From assembly GCA_963843255.1 (NCBI GenBank), contig CAWJJQ010000014.1:228793-292792 (forward strand): a stretch of 64,000 bases of DNA, given 5' to 3'. A program made the translations under genes and the position numbers. Shown here in pieces: positions 26,468 through 35,615 of this stretch. The notes below the pieces were generated by a model. That model saw only the letters and a list, made by a program, of their open reading frames with translations, was not told the DNA's origin and made no database searches. Position 1 is the first letter of the stretch. Each line of letters starts with the position of its first letter. The stretch is from Bog-159 sp963843255. Lineage in GTDB: Bacteria > Acidobacteriota > Terriglobia > Bryobacterales > Bryobacteraceae.

Positions 26468-26623
26468 CGACACCTCCCGCTTGGAAACAGGTCGAGTTTA
26501 TCATTCAGGAGGGCGCGGCGCGCCCAACGTTGTATTACCGCATACGGCGAGTCGCGTTGTGCCTACAGGTCCCCGGTTCGCTTCGTCGAATCGCTCCGCG
26601 CCATCGCACGCTACCATCGAAAA

Positions 26624-27968
26624 ATGAGAGCCTTATTAAACCAGACAGCCGAAACCGCGGCGCGATACCTGGAGAACCTGGAGGTTCGCCGAGTGGCGCC
26701 TTCGCCGGAGGCGCTAGCGGGGCTGTCGGAATTGGACGAGCCTTTTCCCGAAACGCCGATGGAAGCCGGAACCGTGCTGGAGGCGCTGGATCGCATCGGT
26801 TCGCCGGCGACGGTAGGCATGGCCGGCCGGCGTTACTTCGGATTCGTGATCGGCGGCTCGCTTCCGGCGGCTCTGGCTGCGAACTGGCTTGCCGGGGCAT
26901 GGGACCAGAACCCCGGTTTATTCGCCGCGTCGCCGATAGGCACGGTGCTGGAGGAGGTTTGCCTCGGGTGGCTTTTGCATGTGCTGAAACTCCCGGCCGG
27001 TTCTGGCGGGGCATTCGTGACCGGGGCCACGATGGCCAACTTCACGGCATTGGCCGCGGCCCGGCACGCGGTACTGGCGCGCGCCGGATGGGATGTCGAA
27101 GCCGACGGGTTGTTCGGCGCCCCGCCGATCACGGTGGTGGTGGGAGAGGAAGCGCACCCCTCTTTGATCAAGGCGCTGGGGATGCTCGGTCTGGGCCGTG
27201 CACGCGTGGTGCGGGTTCCGGTGGATGGTCAGGGTCGCATGCTCGTCAAAGAACTGCCGTCACTGAGCGGGCCAGGCGATCGTTTGCATGCAAGCGGGGA
27301 ATGTGAATACCGGCGCGTTCGATCCGGCGGGGGAAATCTGCGCGCGGGCGCATCGGTCGGGAGCTTGGGTGCATGTCGACGGGGCGTTCGGGCTTTGGGC
27401 GGCCGCCAGTCCGTCGTATACGCAGTTAGTAGAGGGCGTCGCGGATGCCGACTCGTGGGCCACGGACGCTCACAAGTGGCTGAACGTACCCTACGACAGC
27501 GGTCTTGCATTCGTGAGGGATGCGGCGGCACTAAAGAGCGCAATGTCGTTGACCGCCGCGTATCTTCCGCAGGGTGGACATCGCGAGCCTTCGCAATACA
27601 CACCAGAGCTTTCCCGGCGCGCGCGCGGAGTAGAGATCTGGGCGGCTCTGAAATCGCTCGGACGCAAGGGCCTGGCGGACCTGATCGAGCGGAACTGCCG
27701 CCTCGCCCGCCGTTTCGCCGAAGCGCTGCGGCAAGACGGCTGCGAGATTCTGAATGAGGTGGTGCTTAACCAGGTTCTGGTCTCCTTCGGCGACGCCGCC
27801 CATACCCGGCAGGTGATCGAACGGGTACAGCGCGATGGCACGTGCTGGTGCGGTCCGACAGACTGGCAGGGTCGCACGGCGATGCGTATCAGTGTTTCGT
27901 CGTGGGCGACACGGGATGAGGATGTGGAACGAAGCGTAGCTGCGATCCTGCGGGCGGCGGGCGCGTAG
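26624..27968 (+). pseudogene. PLP-dependent group II decarboxylase, frameshifted
   Basis: The two halves of one pyridoxal-phosphate enzyme lie in different frames. The first (from ATG 26624) has GGAFVTGATMANFTALAAAR and VVVGEEAHPSLIKALGMLG. The second begins at QAGNVNTGAFDP and includes VHVDGAFGLWA and the PLP lysine in DAHKWLNVPYDSG. Removing one G at 27275-27276 (CCAGGCGATCG to CCAGCGATCG) restores the expected IVCMQAGNVNTGAF junction. The restored protein of about 447 residues would decarboxylate an aromatic or acidic amino acid. No other lesion is seen, so this is a very recent mutation, a programmed shift (unlikely) or a sequencing error. Confidence 0.8.
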
Positions 27969-28445
27969 GCCAGTGGCGAACTGCGGGTCAGAGGTCCTCG
28001 TGAATGGTCGAGTCGGCGTACCAGGTACGCTGGAAGCGTCCAGTGCTATAAGGGGAAGAATGATGATGTCGTAATGGCGACCGAGTTCGAGATTGCAAAA
28101 GGCGGCCGTTGCTCTGGTGTGGCAAGGAAGCGCATCGCCACAGGTTGCTCCAGAACGGTTGAAGAATGTCCGGTCGGGCGAAGCACGCGGCCTCTACGTT
28201 GAGTCGAACCACATCCGGGCGCCGGCTTCCGCCATTATCGTTGGGCCGGCTTCCAGTTCCCTCCCACAGCCGTATCGTGCCATATTGAAGGCCCGGTAGG
28301 AGCCGACGCGGTTCTCGTGGTCCGTGCGCATCCAAGGTTCAGTCTCGCCGGTTCAGGCCCCGCAGGGCTGGACGTGATTTCGCGTGCGTTTCCGTTAGAG
28401 ATCGTACCACCTCGCTTCTGGCGCGGGCCTCGTCAATTGCCGCGA
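27969..28445. other. Intergenic stretch without a supported gene
   Basis: Between the decarboxylase and the TetR gene no frame shows family resemblance. The end of a minus-strand frame near 28010-28070 may be the eroded tail of an unknown gene. Confidence 0.4.
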
Positions 28446-29021
28446 TCAGAAACTGCGCAGGAGAAAATCTCTGGTTCCCGCCAGCACCTTCTCTCGCATT
28501 GCGCGATCCGGCAGAATTCGTGCAATTTCAACGGCCCCGATCATGGTTGAAAAAATCACAAAGAAAGCCCGCTCTTTGTCCGCGGTTCGCCGGCCGGGCA
28601 TGAACGGCAACATTCGTCCCTTGTAATTAACGAGCTCCGCGACAATCTGCGGCTTGATCCTCTTATCTGCCCGCGCCAGGTCCGGCGAAAGTGCTGCCAG
28701 GGGGCAGCCGCGCTCGGGATGTTCACAGAGTTCCAGGCTCAAGTAGGTTTTTACGATTTCCCGCCATGCCTCACCGGGGGGCGACTCTTCCGCGGCATGA
28801 GCCAGAGTATCCTCGATTTCCCGGAATCCCTCGCGAAGGGACTCCAGGAGCAGGTCGTCCTTACTTCCGAAATGCTTGTAGAAGCCTCCGTGGGTCAAGC
28901 CGGCGTCTTTCATAACGGCCGAAACCGCAGCGCCGCTTAAGCCTTCGGCCCGGACACGGCGCGAGGCGTCTTTCACGATCTTCCGATGGATCGCGAGTTT
29001 ATGTTCGGGGCGGTAACGCAT
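28446..29021 (-). CDS. TetR-family transcriptional repressor
   Basis: This 191-residue regulator has an N-terminal helix-turn-helix (IHRKIVKDASRRVRAEG, then AAVSAVMKDAGLTHGGFYKHFGSKDDLL). It resembles TetR proteins of the NemR/AcrR-like group, with ligand-domain cysteines (LCEHPERGCPL). I use the ATG at 29021 because a longer frame to 29057 would run through the operator 29028-29047. It is divergent from the NmrA-hydrolase operon starting at 29144. The two matching inverted repeats between them make it the probable repressor of itself and of that operon. The inducer is unknown, possibly an electrophile or aldehyde/halide substrate of the neighbouring enzymes. Confidence 0.88.
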   Translation of the reverse strand: MRYRPEHKLAIHRKIVKDASRRVRAEGLSGAAVSAVMKDAGLTHGGFYKHFGSKDDLLLESLREGFREIEDTLAHAAEESPPGEAWREIVKTYLSLELCEHPERGCPLAALSPDLARADKRIKPQIVAELVNYKGRMLPFMPGRRTADKERAFFVIFSTMIGAVEIARILPDRAMREKVLAGTRDFLLRSF

Positions 29022-29027
29022 GACTAT

Positions 29028-29047
29028 AGGATGCTGCCAATCATCCT
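29028..29047. promoter_or_regulatory. TetR operator 1
   Basis: AGGAT-N10-ATCCT inverted repeat immediately upstream of the TetR start codon. Same half-sites and spacing as operator 2. Confidence 0.65.
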
Positions 29048-29098
29048 TAAGGCGCAACCTCCGGGGCCGCTTGGCCGATCGAAGGAAAAAACCGAATC

Positions 29099-29124
29099 CA
29101 TAGGATTATGGTTATCATCCTATG
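29099..29124. promoter_or_regulatory. TetR operator 2
   Basis: CATAGGAT-N10-ATCCTATG, an 8+8 bp perfect inverted repeat ending 19 nt before the NmrA-like ATG. It is placed to block transcription of the divergent operon. Confidence 0.75.
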
Positions 29125-29143
29125 GAGCGAAAGGAAAATTCTC

Positions 29144-30070
29144 ATGTCGCATCCAATTTTGGTTACAGGCGCCGCCGGTGGGGCGCAAGGCTCGACCGGA
29201 CGTCTGGTAGCAGATCTTTTACTAGAGCAAAGCATTCCGGTTCGCGCCCTGGTTCATAAGCTCGATTCGAGGTCCGATGAGCTGCGTGAGAAGGGCGCCG
29301 AAGTGGTCGAGGGCGATCTGCTGGACCCGGCTTCCGTCCAGGCCGCCATGCAGAATGTCAAGCGGGCCTACTTTACCTACCCCGTGGCCGAAGGGCTGCT
29401 TGAAGCAGCTACGATCTTCGCGGCAGCCGCTCGCGCGGGGGCACTGGAGCTGGTGGTGAACAATTCGCAGTTTCAGGGTATCCCAGGCGACCCCGCCTTT
29501 CGCGACCTCCAACATGCTCCCAGCTTCCGGAATTTGCAGCATCGGCTGGCCGACCACATCTTCGATTGGGCGCAAGTGGGCGCCGCTCATATCCAGGCGC
29601 CGCCGTATTACGAAAATGTGCGAGCTCTTGCCGGCCGCAGTGTCGCTGAACAAAATGCGGCCTTCCTGCCGTGGGGTGAGGATACGACCGTGATTCCACT
29701 CGCCGGCGCGGAAGATGTGGCCCGCGTTGCTGCATCCCTACTGGCCAATCCCAACCGGCCTTCTCAGAGCGCCTACCCTGTGATCAGCGCGGCTCCCACC
29801 GTGAAAGAGATGATCGAAGCCTTAGGGAGAGCGATCGGACGGCCGGTTCGATACGTCGCGATCACGGACGAACAGTGGGTTGATGCCGTAAAGGAGCGGC
29901 TTAATCCTCACGCGCTCGATCATCTGACACATCTTTGGCAATACTTCCGGAAAGGCGAGGAACGCTACCAGACCACCGACACGGTACGTGCGGTCACCGG
30001 CAGGAATCCGCAGATGCTGGAGGAGTTCTTCCGGGAGAATACGGGATTCTTCGCCGCCGGTAGTCGATGA
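29144..30070 (+). CDS. NmrA/HSCARG-like NAD(P)-binding protein
   Basis: First gene of the TetR-controlled operon, 308 residues. The Rossmann motif is GAAGGAQGSTGRL near residue 7-19, with downstream GDLLDPASVQAAMQNV and NSQFQGI blocks typical of NmrA-like NAD(P)H sensors and quinone/enone reductases. The ATG 29144 is preceded by AAAGGAAA, and the longer frame from 29108 would run through the operator. As with the gene at 2485, a catalytic YxxxK pair is not obvious. Together with the hydrolase downstream it suggests detoxification of a reactive organic compound. Confidence 0.82.
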   Translation: MSHPILVTGAAGGAQGSTGRLVADLLLEQSIPVRALVHKLDSRSDELREKGAEVVEGDLLDPASVQAAMQNVKRAYFTYPVAEGLLEAATIFAAAARAGALELVVNNSQFQGIPGDPAFRDLQHAPSFRNLQHRLADHIFDWAQVGAAHIQAPPYYENVRALAGRSVAEQNAAFLPWGEDTTVIPLAGAEDVARVAASLLANPNRPSQSAYPVISAAPTVKEMIEALGRAIGRPVRYVAITDEQWVDAVKERLNPHALDHLTHLWQYFRKGEERYQTTDTVRAVTGRNPQMLEEFFRENTGFFAAGSR

Positions 30071-30109
30071 GGCCCGTGGCTAAGTGGACGAAATGCTCAG
30101 GAGGCCAAT

Positions 30110-30601
30110 ATGACGTCAGAAACTCTCTTCCTTATCCAACTCGTTTTCGGCTATATCGCATGGCTGCTTTGCTTCGGGACCTACTTCTGGCCCCGGCTCA
30201 AGGTGATGGACCGGGCGGATGCGCATCGCATCGTTGCTACCTTACACAGCTTCCGGTTCTTCGGGCTGGTCTTTATTCTTCCAGGCATCGTGGGTCCCAA
30301 TCTGCCCGGCAGCTTTGCCACGTTCGCCGCCTACGGGGACTTTGCAACTGGAGTGTTGGCCATCCTGGCGCTCGTCACGGCCAGGATACGTCCGCCCTTT
30401 TGGTTTTTCGTCGTCGCCTTCAATCTCGTGGGAGCAATGGACATCATCGTCGACTACTACCACGCCATTCAATCCGGCGTGCCTGCAATGGCAGGGCAAC
30501 TGGGCGCAACCTATGCGGTTGTCATCCTCTATGTGCCCCTGCTGGTAATCACGCACGCAGTCGCATTCTACTTGTGGCTGCGTCCACGGGCCAACAAGTA
30601 G
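30110..30601 (+). CDS. Four-helix integral membrane protein
   Basis: This 163-residue inner-membrane protein has four predicted helices (about 5-27, 45-65, 75-115 including FWFFVVAFNLVGAMDIIVDYY, and 135-157). It resembles small DoxX-like or DUF-type membrane proteins found beside dehalogenase and reductase genes, but I cannot assign a family. AGGAGG precedes the ATG by 6 nt. It lies 39 nt after the NmrA-like gene and 39 nt before the hydrolase, so the three are one operon under the TetR operators. Confidence 0.7.
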   Translation: MTSETLFLIQLVFGYIAWLLCFGTYFWPRLKVMDRADAHRIVATLHSFRFFGLVFILPGIVGPNLPGSFATFAAYGDFATGVLAILALVTARIRPPFWFFVVAFNLVGAMDIIVDYYHAIQSGVPAMAGQLGATYAVVILYVPLLVITHAVAFYLWLRPRANK

Positions 30602-30640
30602 TGGCACGCGTACTGGGGTAGCCAGGAAAGGAGAATCGAA

Positions 30641-31663
30641 ATGTCCGATCAATTTGGGGCAGTTGGCAGCAGGGTCGCCCATCGGGACCAGATCGCGTCC
30701 GCACAAACTTGGTTTGCGGGGGGCGAGCGTATCAGCTACGACCCGAAAGCTCGCGCCATTATTGCGGGCGGAGACGCGCCGCTCAGGATCTTCCTGCGCC
30801 AGGAAGGCGATGCTGCGCAGGCCGTCTCCTTCCTGCCAGGATTTCCCGACGGCTCATTCGGGTGGGCGAAAGTTCGTCCGCATTTGCCGAACGCTGAGGA
30901 GATGCCAAAGCTCTTTCTCGACTACGCCGGCATGGGCGATAGCGACAAGCCGCAAGACTACGCCTACTCCACCGCCGAGCGCACAGATCTCGTGGAAGCG
31001 ATCTGGCGGGATTTGCCGGTCCAGTCTACGACGCTGGTCGCCTTCGACTTTTCGTCGCTTGTCGTTCTGGAACACCTGCGACGCCGGCTGGAGCGCTTAG
31101 AGCGGGGCGAAGCCGCTGGTGGCCCGAACATACGCGGAGTCTTCATATTCAATGGAGGGCTCTTCACGGACGGGCACTCCCACCCGTGGTACACCACGCC
31201 CATGCTGCGACGCCTCCCCAAGCAGGGCCGCCGGCGCCTTCCCTTCGCGTGGTTCAAGAGAACGCCCGGAGTAAGGAAGATGTGGTCCACTGGGTATCAC
31301 ATAACGGACGCCGAGCTGCGCGAACTCCATAGCACCATGGATCGTCACGACGGCCTGTTCTACCTCGCCGCCGCAGCGGGCTTCGTGGCGGATCACAAAG
31401 TGCAGGGCGACCGGCTCGATTTTGGTCAGCTCTTCAACGCTTACCGCGATCAGTTCCCGTTTCTGGTGGGCGGCAGCAATGAAGATCCCTTTGAATATCG
31501 GCAGGTTGACCTCGCACAGCAGCGATGGGGCGAGCTCGGCCTGCGGATCGAACGGTTGCCCGGCGGCCACCTCACCACGAATGAACAGCCTGAGGCCTTG
31601 GCGGCTTTGATCGCAAAGTTCGAGCGAGAGCTCGGAAGAAGACCAGCCCTGTCCCTAATCTAA
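30641..31663 (+). CDS. Alpha/beta-hydrolase, haloalkane dehalogenase-like
   Basis: This 340-residue alpha/beta-hydrolase has an oxyanion/cap motif FLPGFPDGSFGW (64-75), LDYAGMGDSDKP (93-104) and a nucleophile-elbow strand LVAFDFSSLVVLE. There Asp136 takes the nucleophile position, as in haloalkane dehalogenases and epoxide hydrolases. The catalytic histidine lies in LPGGHLTTNEQPE near the C-terminus. This fits hydrolysis of a carbon-halogen bond or epoxide, but Ser137/138 nearby leaves esterase activity possible. A GGAAAGGAG site precedes the ATG. Last gene of the TetR-controlled operon. Confidence 0.78.
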   Translation: MSDQFGAVGSRVAHRDQIASAQTWFAGGERISYDPKARAIIAGGDAPLRIFLRQEGDAAQAVSFLPGFPDGSFGWAKVRPHLPNAEEMPKLFLDYAGMGDSDKPQDYAYSTAERTDLVEAIWRDLPVQSTTLVAFDFSSLVVLEHLRRRLERLERGEAAGGPNIRGVFIFNGGLFTDGHSHPWYTTPMLRRLPKQGRRRLPFAWFKRTPGVRKMWSTGYHITDAELRELHSTMDRHDGLFYLAAAAGFVADHKVQGDRLDFGQLFNAYRDQFPFLVGGSNEDPFEYRQVDLAQQRWGELGLRIERLPGGHLTTNEQPEALAALIAKFERELGRRPALSLI

Positions 31664-31756
31664 CTGTGTGCCCGAAATCAACGACTCTTCCGACAGCAAC
31701 ATCAGAATAGGCGAACACTATAGTGCCATTGGCATCAGGGAGCGCATCAAGCCAGC

Positions 31757-32020
31757 ACTCACGACGATCGCATCAGAAAGTCAGCTACTAACGGTCGTCA
31801 GTTTGCGCCACTCGACCAGTTCCATACGGTTCGTTACGCCGCCGAGCTCGGATATGAGGTCACGCTGGTGAAGGATGCCACTGCGGACTACCCGGATCGA
31901 GAGATGCAAGCCGCGCTCGCAGCCAACATTCCCAACTACGCCAGCGCCATTGTGACAGCGGATGAGATCGTCGTGGCGATTTCTTCGCTGGCAGGCATTG
32001 AAGTAGCCGCCCGGTCTTGA
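31757..32020 (+). pseudogene. C-terminal fragment of an isochorismatase-like cysteine hydrolase
   Basis: The frame ending at TGA 32018-32020 reads FHTVRYAAELGYEVTLVKDATADY and NIPNYASAIVTADEIV, which matches the final third of isochorismatase-family hydrolases (after the catalytic-cysteine segment). No start codon, catalytic Cys or Asp region is present upstream, and frames break before about 31757. It is therefore a truncated remnant. It lies just after the dehalogenase-like gene, in a stretch containing two other fragments. Confidence 0.65.
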
Positions 32021-32125
32021 TCACGCATATTCGTGACGAACTCTATCCAGCTCTGCTGAGCGGGCGTATCTCAATGCCGGATCGGCTGGCACCGCCTGAG
32101 TGTCGACCAGGAGGGCACACAAGCG

Positions 32126-32165
32126 GTGGTCGGGGCGGCAGGATTTGAACCTGCGACTGCCTGCC
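32126..32165 (-). tRNA. 3' fragment of a tRNA (T-arm and acceptor end)
   Basis: On the minus strand GCAGG-TTCAAAT-CCTGC forms a perfect T-arm and is followed by CGCCCCG, A and CCA, the 3' half of a tRNA acceptor stem. The matching 5' CGGGGCG is absent from the preceding 100 nt and no anticodon arm can be folded. Only the tRNA tail is present. Such fragments are left at integration sites of phages and genomic islands. Confidence 0.7.
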
Positions 32166-32214
32166 GGCCGACTTTCCGGTCTGATCCGCCGTCGAACTCC
32201 TCAGAATGCAAATC

Positions 32215-32418
32215 ACCGAAGCCTGGATACCGCGACACCTGCTCGACAGCCTCAACTTGCTTCGCCGGGACCGCCGCCAGAAATCGCAAAATGCCGCCGA
32301 TGGCGCGGTAGGCGTGTTCGTCGAAGAAGCGTTTCTGATGGGCTAACTTGTTCCGCACGTCGCGAAGTTCGAACGCCCGGCTTCCGCCGCCTTTAAGTCG
32401 TGCCACATAAGGGCGCAA
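32215..32418 (-). pseudogene. HEPN (Swt1-like) domain fragment
   Basis: A minus-strand frame contains FELRDVRNKLAHQKRFFDEHAYRAIGGILRFLAAV. This carries the R-N-x-x-A-H HEPN signature and the DDAYRA-like helix typical of Swt1-family HEPN domains that occur in anti-phage and restriction-associated proteins. It has no ATG (only TTG at 32418) and runs directly into the tRNA 3' fragment. It is a piece of a larger protein. Together with the tRNA tail it looks like the edge of a lost defence or mobile island. Confidence 0.6.
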
Positions 32419-32660
32419 TCCCTTGTTCCGAAAAGTGTCATTGCGGATAAATGCATGCTCCTACTACGCGGCCGGCGTTTGAAAGGTCTTTCTGTGTCCG
32501 CCAGGCCATCGCGTCACACTCTATCAAATAGTGGCAATTGCAATTAGTTGACCGGGAATCGCATTTCTTAGTGTTGCGTAGTTCTCGCGGAGCTACGATC
32601 ATCGGAGGGCCATATCGGTCTGCCACCGCGCAATCGAGCAGATGAGACGCATGCTCGCTT

Positions 32661-33497
32661 CTATTTCTTATACACGTGCGGATTCTTAAAAAGCCGGTTG
32701 CCGCCGATTTTCCTCATCATCAGCCGCACGCCGTTATCAATGCGCATAGCCACATCCGAGAGTTTCTGGCCGGGCCAGCCGCGGAACGCAGTGACATGAT
32801 ACGAGGCGTCGTGCCCCGCCGGCCGAGGAGAGAAGTAATAATTTGAGACGCAACAGCGACGGCCATCATGCACTACCTTGCTCACCGAGTGCCACGACCG
32901 TTCGTCCGTTTGCATCACCACCAGCCGGTTGAAGCGGCTTTGAATGGTGCGCTGTGGCCTTCCGGGCCCGCTGTCCCATAGCTCCAGTTGCCCGCCCCCA
33001 TCGTCCGGCCAGTCCGGAGTCACATAATACAGTAAGTTCAGGACCCGATAGTTGTTTCGTTCCAAATCGTGCGAGTTATCCAAATGTGGATTCAGATATT
33101 GTCCTCGAGTCATCAGGCTGATGCCACCGGCGTATAGCTTGTCGTCGGGCAGCAGGCCGGTAAGACCGGTGATTTCGCCAATCGCACGCACAATGCGGGG
33201 CTCCTGAAATGCATAGATAACCTCGGTGAGCAGCGGATCGTACGAACTCATCTGATATCCCACATACTTCAACTGCCCCAACGTATGCTTCAACACCAGG
33301 CGATCGACGGGCGGAAAGGCTTCGTAAATGGTGCGGGCGTGCTCCGCCGGCAGGACGTTTTCCAGGATGAAGCTGGGAACCCGATCGGATTGATGGAACT
33401 CTGCGAATGCGCGCGCCCCCTCCTGGTTGAGCCGCTGCAAGACCGCGTCGGCAATCACCACGCGTGATAAGGCAGGAGCCGCAGCCCGTGGAGACAT
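32661..33497 (-). CDS. 2-oxoglutarate/Fe(II)-dependent oxygenase
   Basis: This 278-residue dioxygenase is of the prolyl-4-hydroxylase type. The iron triad is visible: His138 and Asp140 in NPHLDNSHD and His203 in RSWHSV. Arg214 (VHDGRRCC) is placed to bind the 2-oxoglutarate carboxylate. The double-stranded beta-helix runs from about 125 to 220. I start at ATG 33497 (TTG 33515 gives a longer form). It would hydroxylate a small molecule or a protein side chain. No substrate clue comes from the neighbours, though acidobacterial homologs occur near secreted-peptide genes. Confidence 0.87.
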   Translation of the reverse strand: MSPRAAAPALSRVVIADAVLQRLNQEGARAFAEFHQSDRVPSFILENVLPAEHARTIYEAFPPVDRLVLKHTLGQLKYVGYQMSSYDPLLTEVIYAFQEPRIVRAIGEITGLTGLLPDDKLYAGGISLMTRGQYLNPHLDNSHDLERNNYRVLNLLYYVTPDWPDDGGGQLELWDSGPGRPQRTIQSRFNRLVVMQTDERSWHSVSKVVHDGRRCCVSNYYFSPRPAGHDASYHVTAFRGWPGQKLSDVAMRIDNGVRLMMRKIGGNRLFKNPHVYKK

Positions 33498-33924
33498 CGC
33501 CCCCGAGTATATCAAACGCCGCGAAGTGTTATCCGAAGTACCCAGCTTTCCAGAGGCTCGTCAGTTGAAAACTGAATTTCCCGCAACCTTTTTGGATATG
33601 GTCGTCACGCGTTTGCGCTACTCATAGTGGTCTTCGATGCGCTCGCTAACGCGCGCCACCGCCATGGCGCCCGGCTGAAGCAAGCGTTGAACGCGAAATA
33701 TCTCTTGTGACAGCGTTTTCGAATCGGAACGGGCTGTCCGCTGCGCTTGGGTTCACCAAAGAGCCGGCCATCGGGGGACGTGATCTCCTGGTGAAGGGCG
33801 GAATTTGTGTCAGCGTTGACTGGTCTCAGGCGATGGCCCGAAGGCCGTTTCCCCCCGGCTCGCCTGCCGCACGCTAGAGGAGGAGGCGCTCTCCAATCAC
33901 ACCAGGAGGGCTTGCTTCCTCTGA
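33498..33924. other. Intergenic stretch without a recognisable gene
   Basis: The stretch separates the oxygenase start from the PAP2 gene end. It holds no frame with family signal and no obvious terminator. Confidence 0.5.
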
Positions 33925-34845
33925 TTACCCGCCGCCGACTCGTACGTGTTCGAGAATGCGTTGCGTGATGGTCGGCTTCTTATCCAACTCCGGATTGTGG
34001 CGTTTACCATAAACATAATCACCCATAAACCAGCCAATGGCTCCGCCTGCGGCCACGTCGCCGGGGAAATGTTTGTTGGCCGCCAGGCGCGCACCCACCA
34101 CGCCTCCCGCATAGCTATAAGCCAGGATCTTAACCCATAGCTTATGCGGATATTCGTGCGCGAAGACCGAGGCCATACAGAACGTCTCGATGGCGTGGCC
34201 AGAAGGAAAACTGGAATTGTAGCGCGGGCCGGAAGAGGCTTCGAATTCGCCGTTGCCCCTGCCTTCGACCGGCCGCTGGCGGTCGAACACAGACTTTAGC
34301 GCCAGTTGCACGATCGTCACATCGGCCAACGCTTCAAAGGAAAGTAAGCCCGTTTCGCGAAAGTGGTCGCTGCCATACGCCGTGCCGCCGAAATAAAATC
34401 CGGCCGCCACCGGCAGCAACGTGTACGCTTCGCCCAGGTACGAAACATCGGTCCCCAAAGTTTGCAAGCGGGGAGAGGTGGGCGCATTCTTGGAAACGTA
34501 TTTGTCAATCGCGATGAGCCCGCCGGTCGCGCCTCCAAAGATCAACCACCATTTGGCGTCTTTCTTCGCCGTATGGAAGGGGCTGGTAACGACTACCTTC
34601 TGATCGTCCGCCACATATCGCGCCATGCGGCCGAAGGGATGCCAGTAACCGGTGGAGTCCTGGTAGTCTTTCGGTTTAATGATCTCGCCGCCTGGTTTTG
34701 GCTCGATCACCGAGCGGTCGCGGCTCTGCCCGGCTTCATTTGCGGGAGGTTTGTCCTGCTCACCAGTTGGCGGTGTAGTGCCGGCTAGCGGTTCAGTCTG
34801 CGCGAACGCCGGCAAAAGGGACATCAGGCACAGCAAGATTTTCAT
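33925..34845 (-). CDS. PAP2-superfamily phosphatase, exported
   Basis: This 306-residue membrane-associated acid phosphatase has a signal peptide MKILLCLMSLLPAFAQ. The start at 34845 is supported by GGAGAGAG upstream. The three PAP2 motifs are complete: KSVFDRQRP (motif 1), SFPSGHAIE (motif 2) and ARLAANKHFPGD (motif 3, catalytic His). Several hydrophobic helices lie between them. Likely substrates are lipid phosphates such as undecaprenyl diphosphate or phosphatidate. The long Pro/Glu-rich segment after the signal peptide (about 20-65) is unusual and probably a periplasmic linker. Confidence 0.88.
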   Translation of the reverse strand: MKILLCLMSLLPAFAQTEPLAGTTPPTGEQDKPPANEAGQSRDRSVIEPKPGGEIIKPKDYQDSTGYWHPFGRMARYVADDQKVVVTSPFHTAKKDAKWWLIFGGATGGLIAIDKYVSKNAPTSPRLQTLGTDVSYLGEAYTLLPVAAGFYFGGTAYGSDHFRETGLLSFEALADVTIVQLALKSVFDRQRPVEGRGNGEFEASSGPRYNSSFPSGHAIETFCMASVFAHEYPHKLWVKILAYSYAGGVVGARLAANKHFPGDVAAGGAIGWFMGDYVYGKRHNPELDKKPTITQRILEHVRVGGG

Positions 34846-35615
34846 CCCCGCTCTCTCCAGGCAGTTGTGCTGCACGCACTGGGCCATTCAGTGCTTACAA
34901 TCGGGATGGTTAAGCACATTGTGCAGGTGGACACAATCCCCTCAGGCTTCGCATTGATATCTTAAGTGGGCGGAATTGTTACGCCGCAGGCGTATTGAAA
35001 GCCGCGGAAGAACCTTTTCCGCCCAGAGGCGGCCGCGGGGCGGCGGCGCTTACTCGATCCTGGGAAAGGCAGCGACGATTGCCGATGCGTTCAAGCGGTG
35101 GGCATCGAACTGACGCTCCTCACGAGCGAAAGGCCGAAAGTTATCCAGCCAATCACGCCAGGCGATGCCCACGGCAACAATTCTGCCACAACCGATCTCA
35201 GCAGATAAAGAATTTCAGGGCTTTTTAGGCGGCCCGCTATCCGAAGACAACTCGGTAAGGCCTTAAAGGGCTTCGGACTTTGGTACTTCGTTCACCGCCG
35301 GACTATTTCCTCCGATATCCGGGAGCGCACACAGGCCGGAAGGCGGCGCTATAGGCAGGCCAGGAACACGATGATCAACGCACCTGGGGTTGCACTTTAA
35401 CTCACCTCGCCCGCCGGGTGGCCTTTTGCAGCCACGGGCGCCCGGCCGGAAGTTTTCGACTGCTGCGGGTTGTTGCCCCTTCAGATGCGTGGATAGAATG
35501 AGTGACTGTCTCTTATCTCGTAATCCATTCTGGCCGGGTAGGGAATTACCGTGGCCCCGTAGCATTGCTTGACCGCTCCCGATGGCGCCGGGAACATGGG
35601 ACAATCACTCATAGC
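34846..35615. other. Intergenic stretch without a supported gene
   Basis: About 770 nt between the divergent PAP2 and VWFA genes. No frame carries family signal. It should contain both promoters, but I could not place them confidently. Confidence 0.45.

Noticed and set aside
26303..26623. Upstream extension of the decarboxylase frame
   Set aside because: It overlaps the minus-strand gene 25973-26467, lacks similarity, and the family N-terminus fits ATG 26624.
27988..28335. Minus-strand frame of 115 codons between the decarboxylase and TetR
   Set aside because: Low-complexity Arg/Ser-rich composition and no motif. At most the last ~20 residues might be an eroded gene end.
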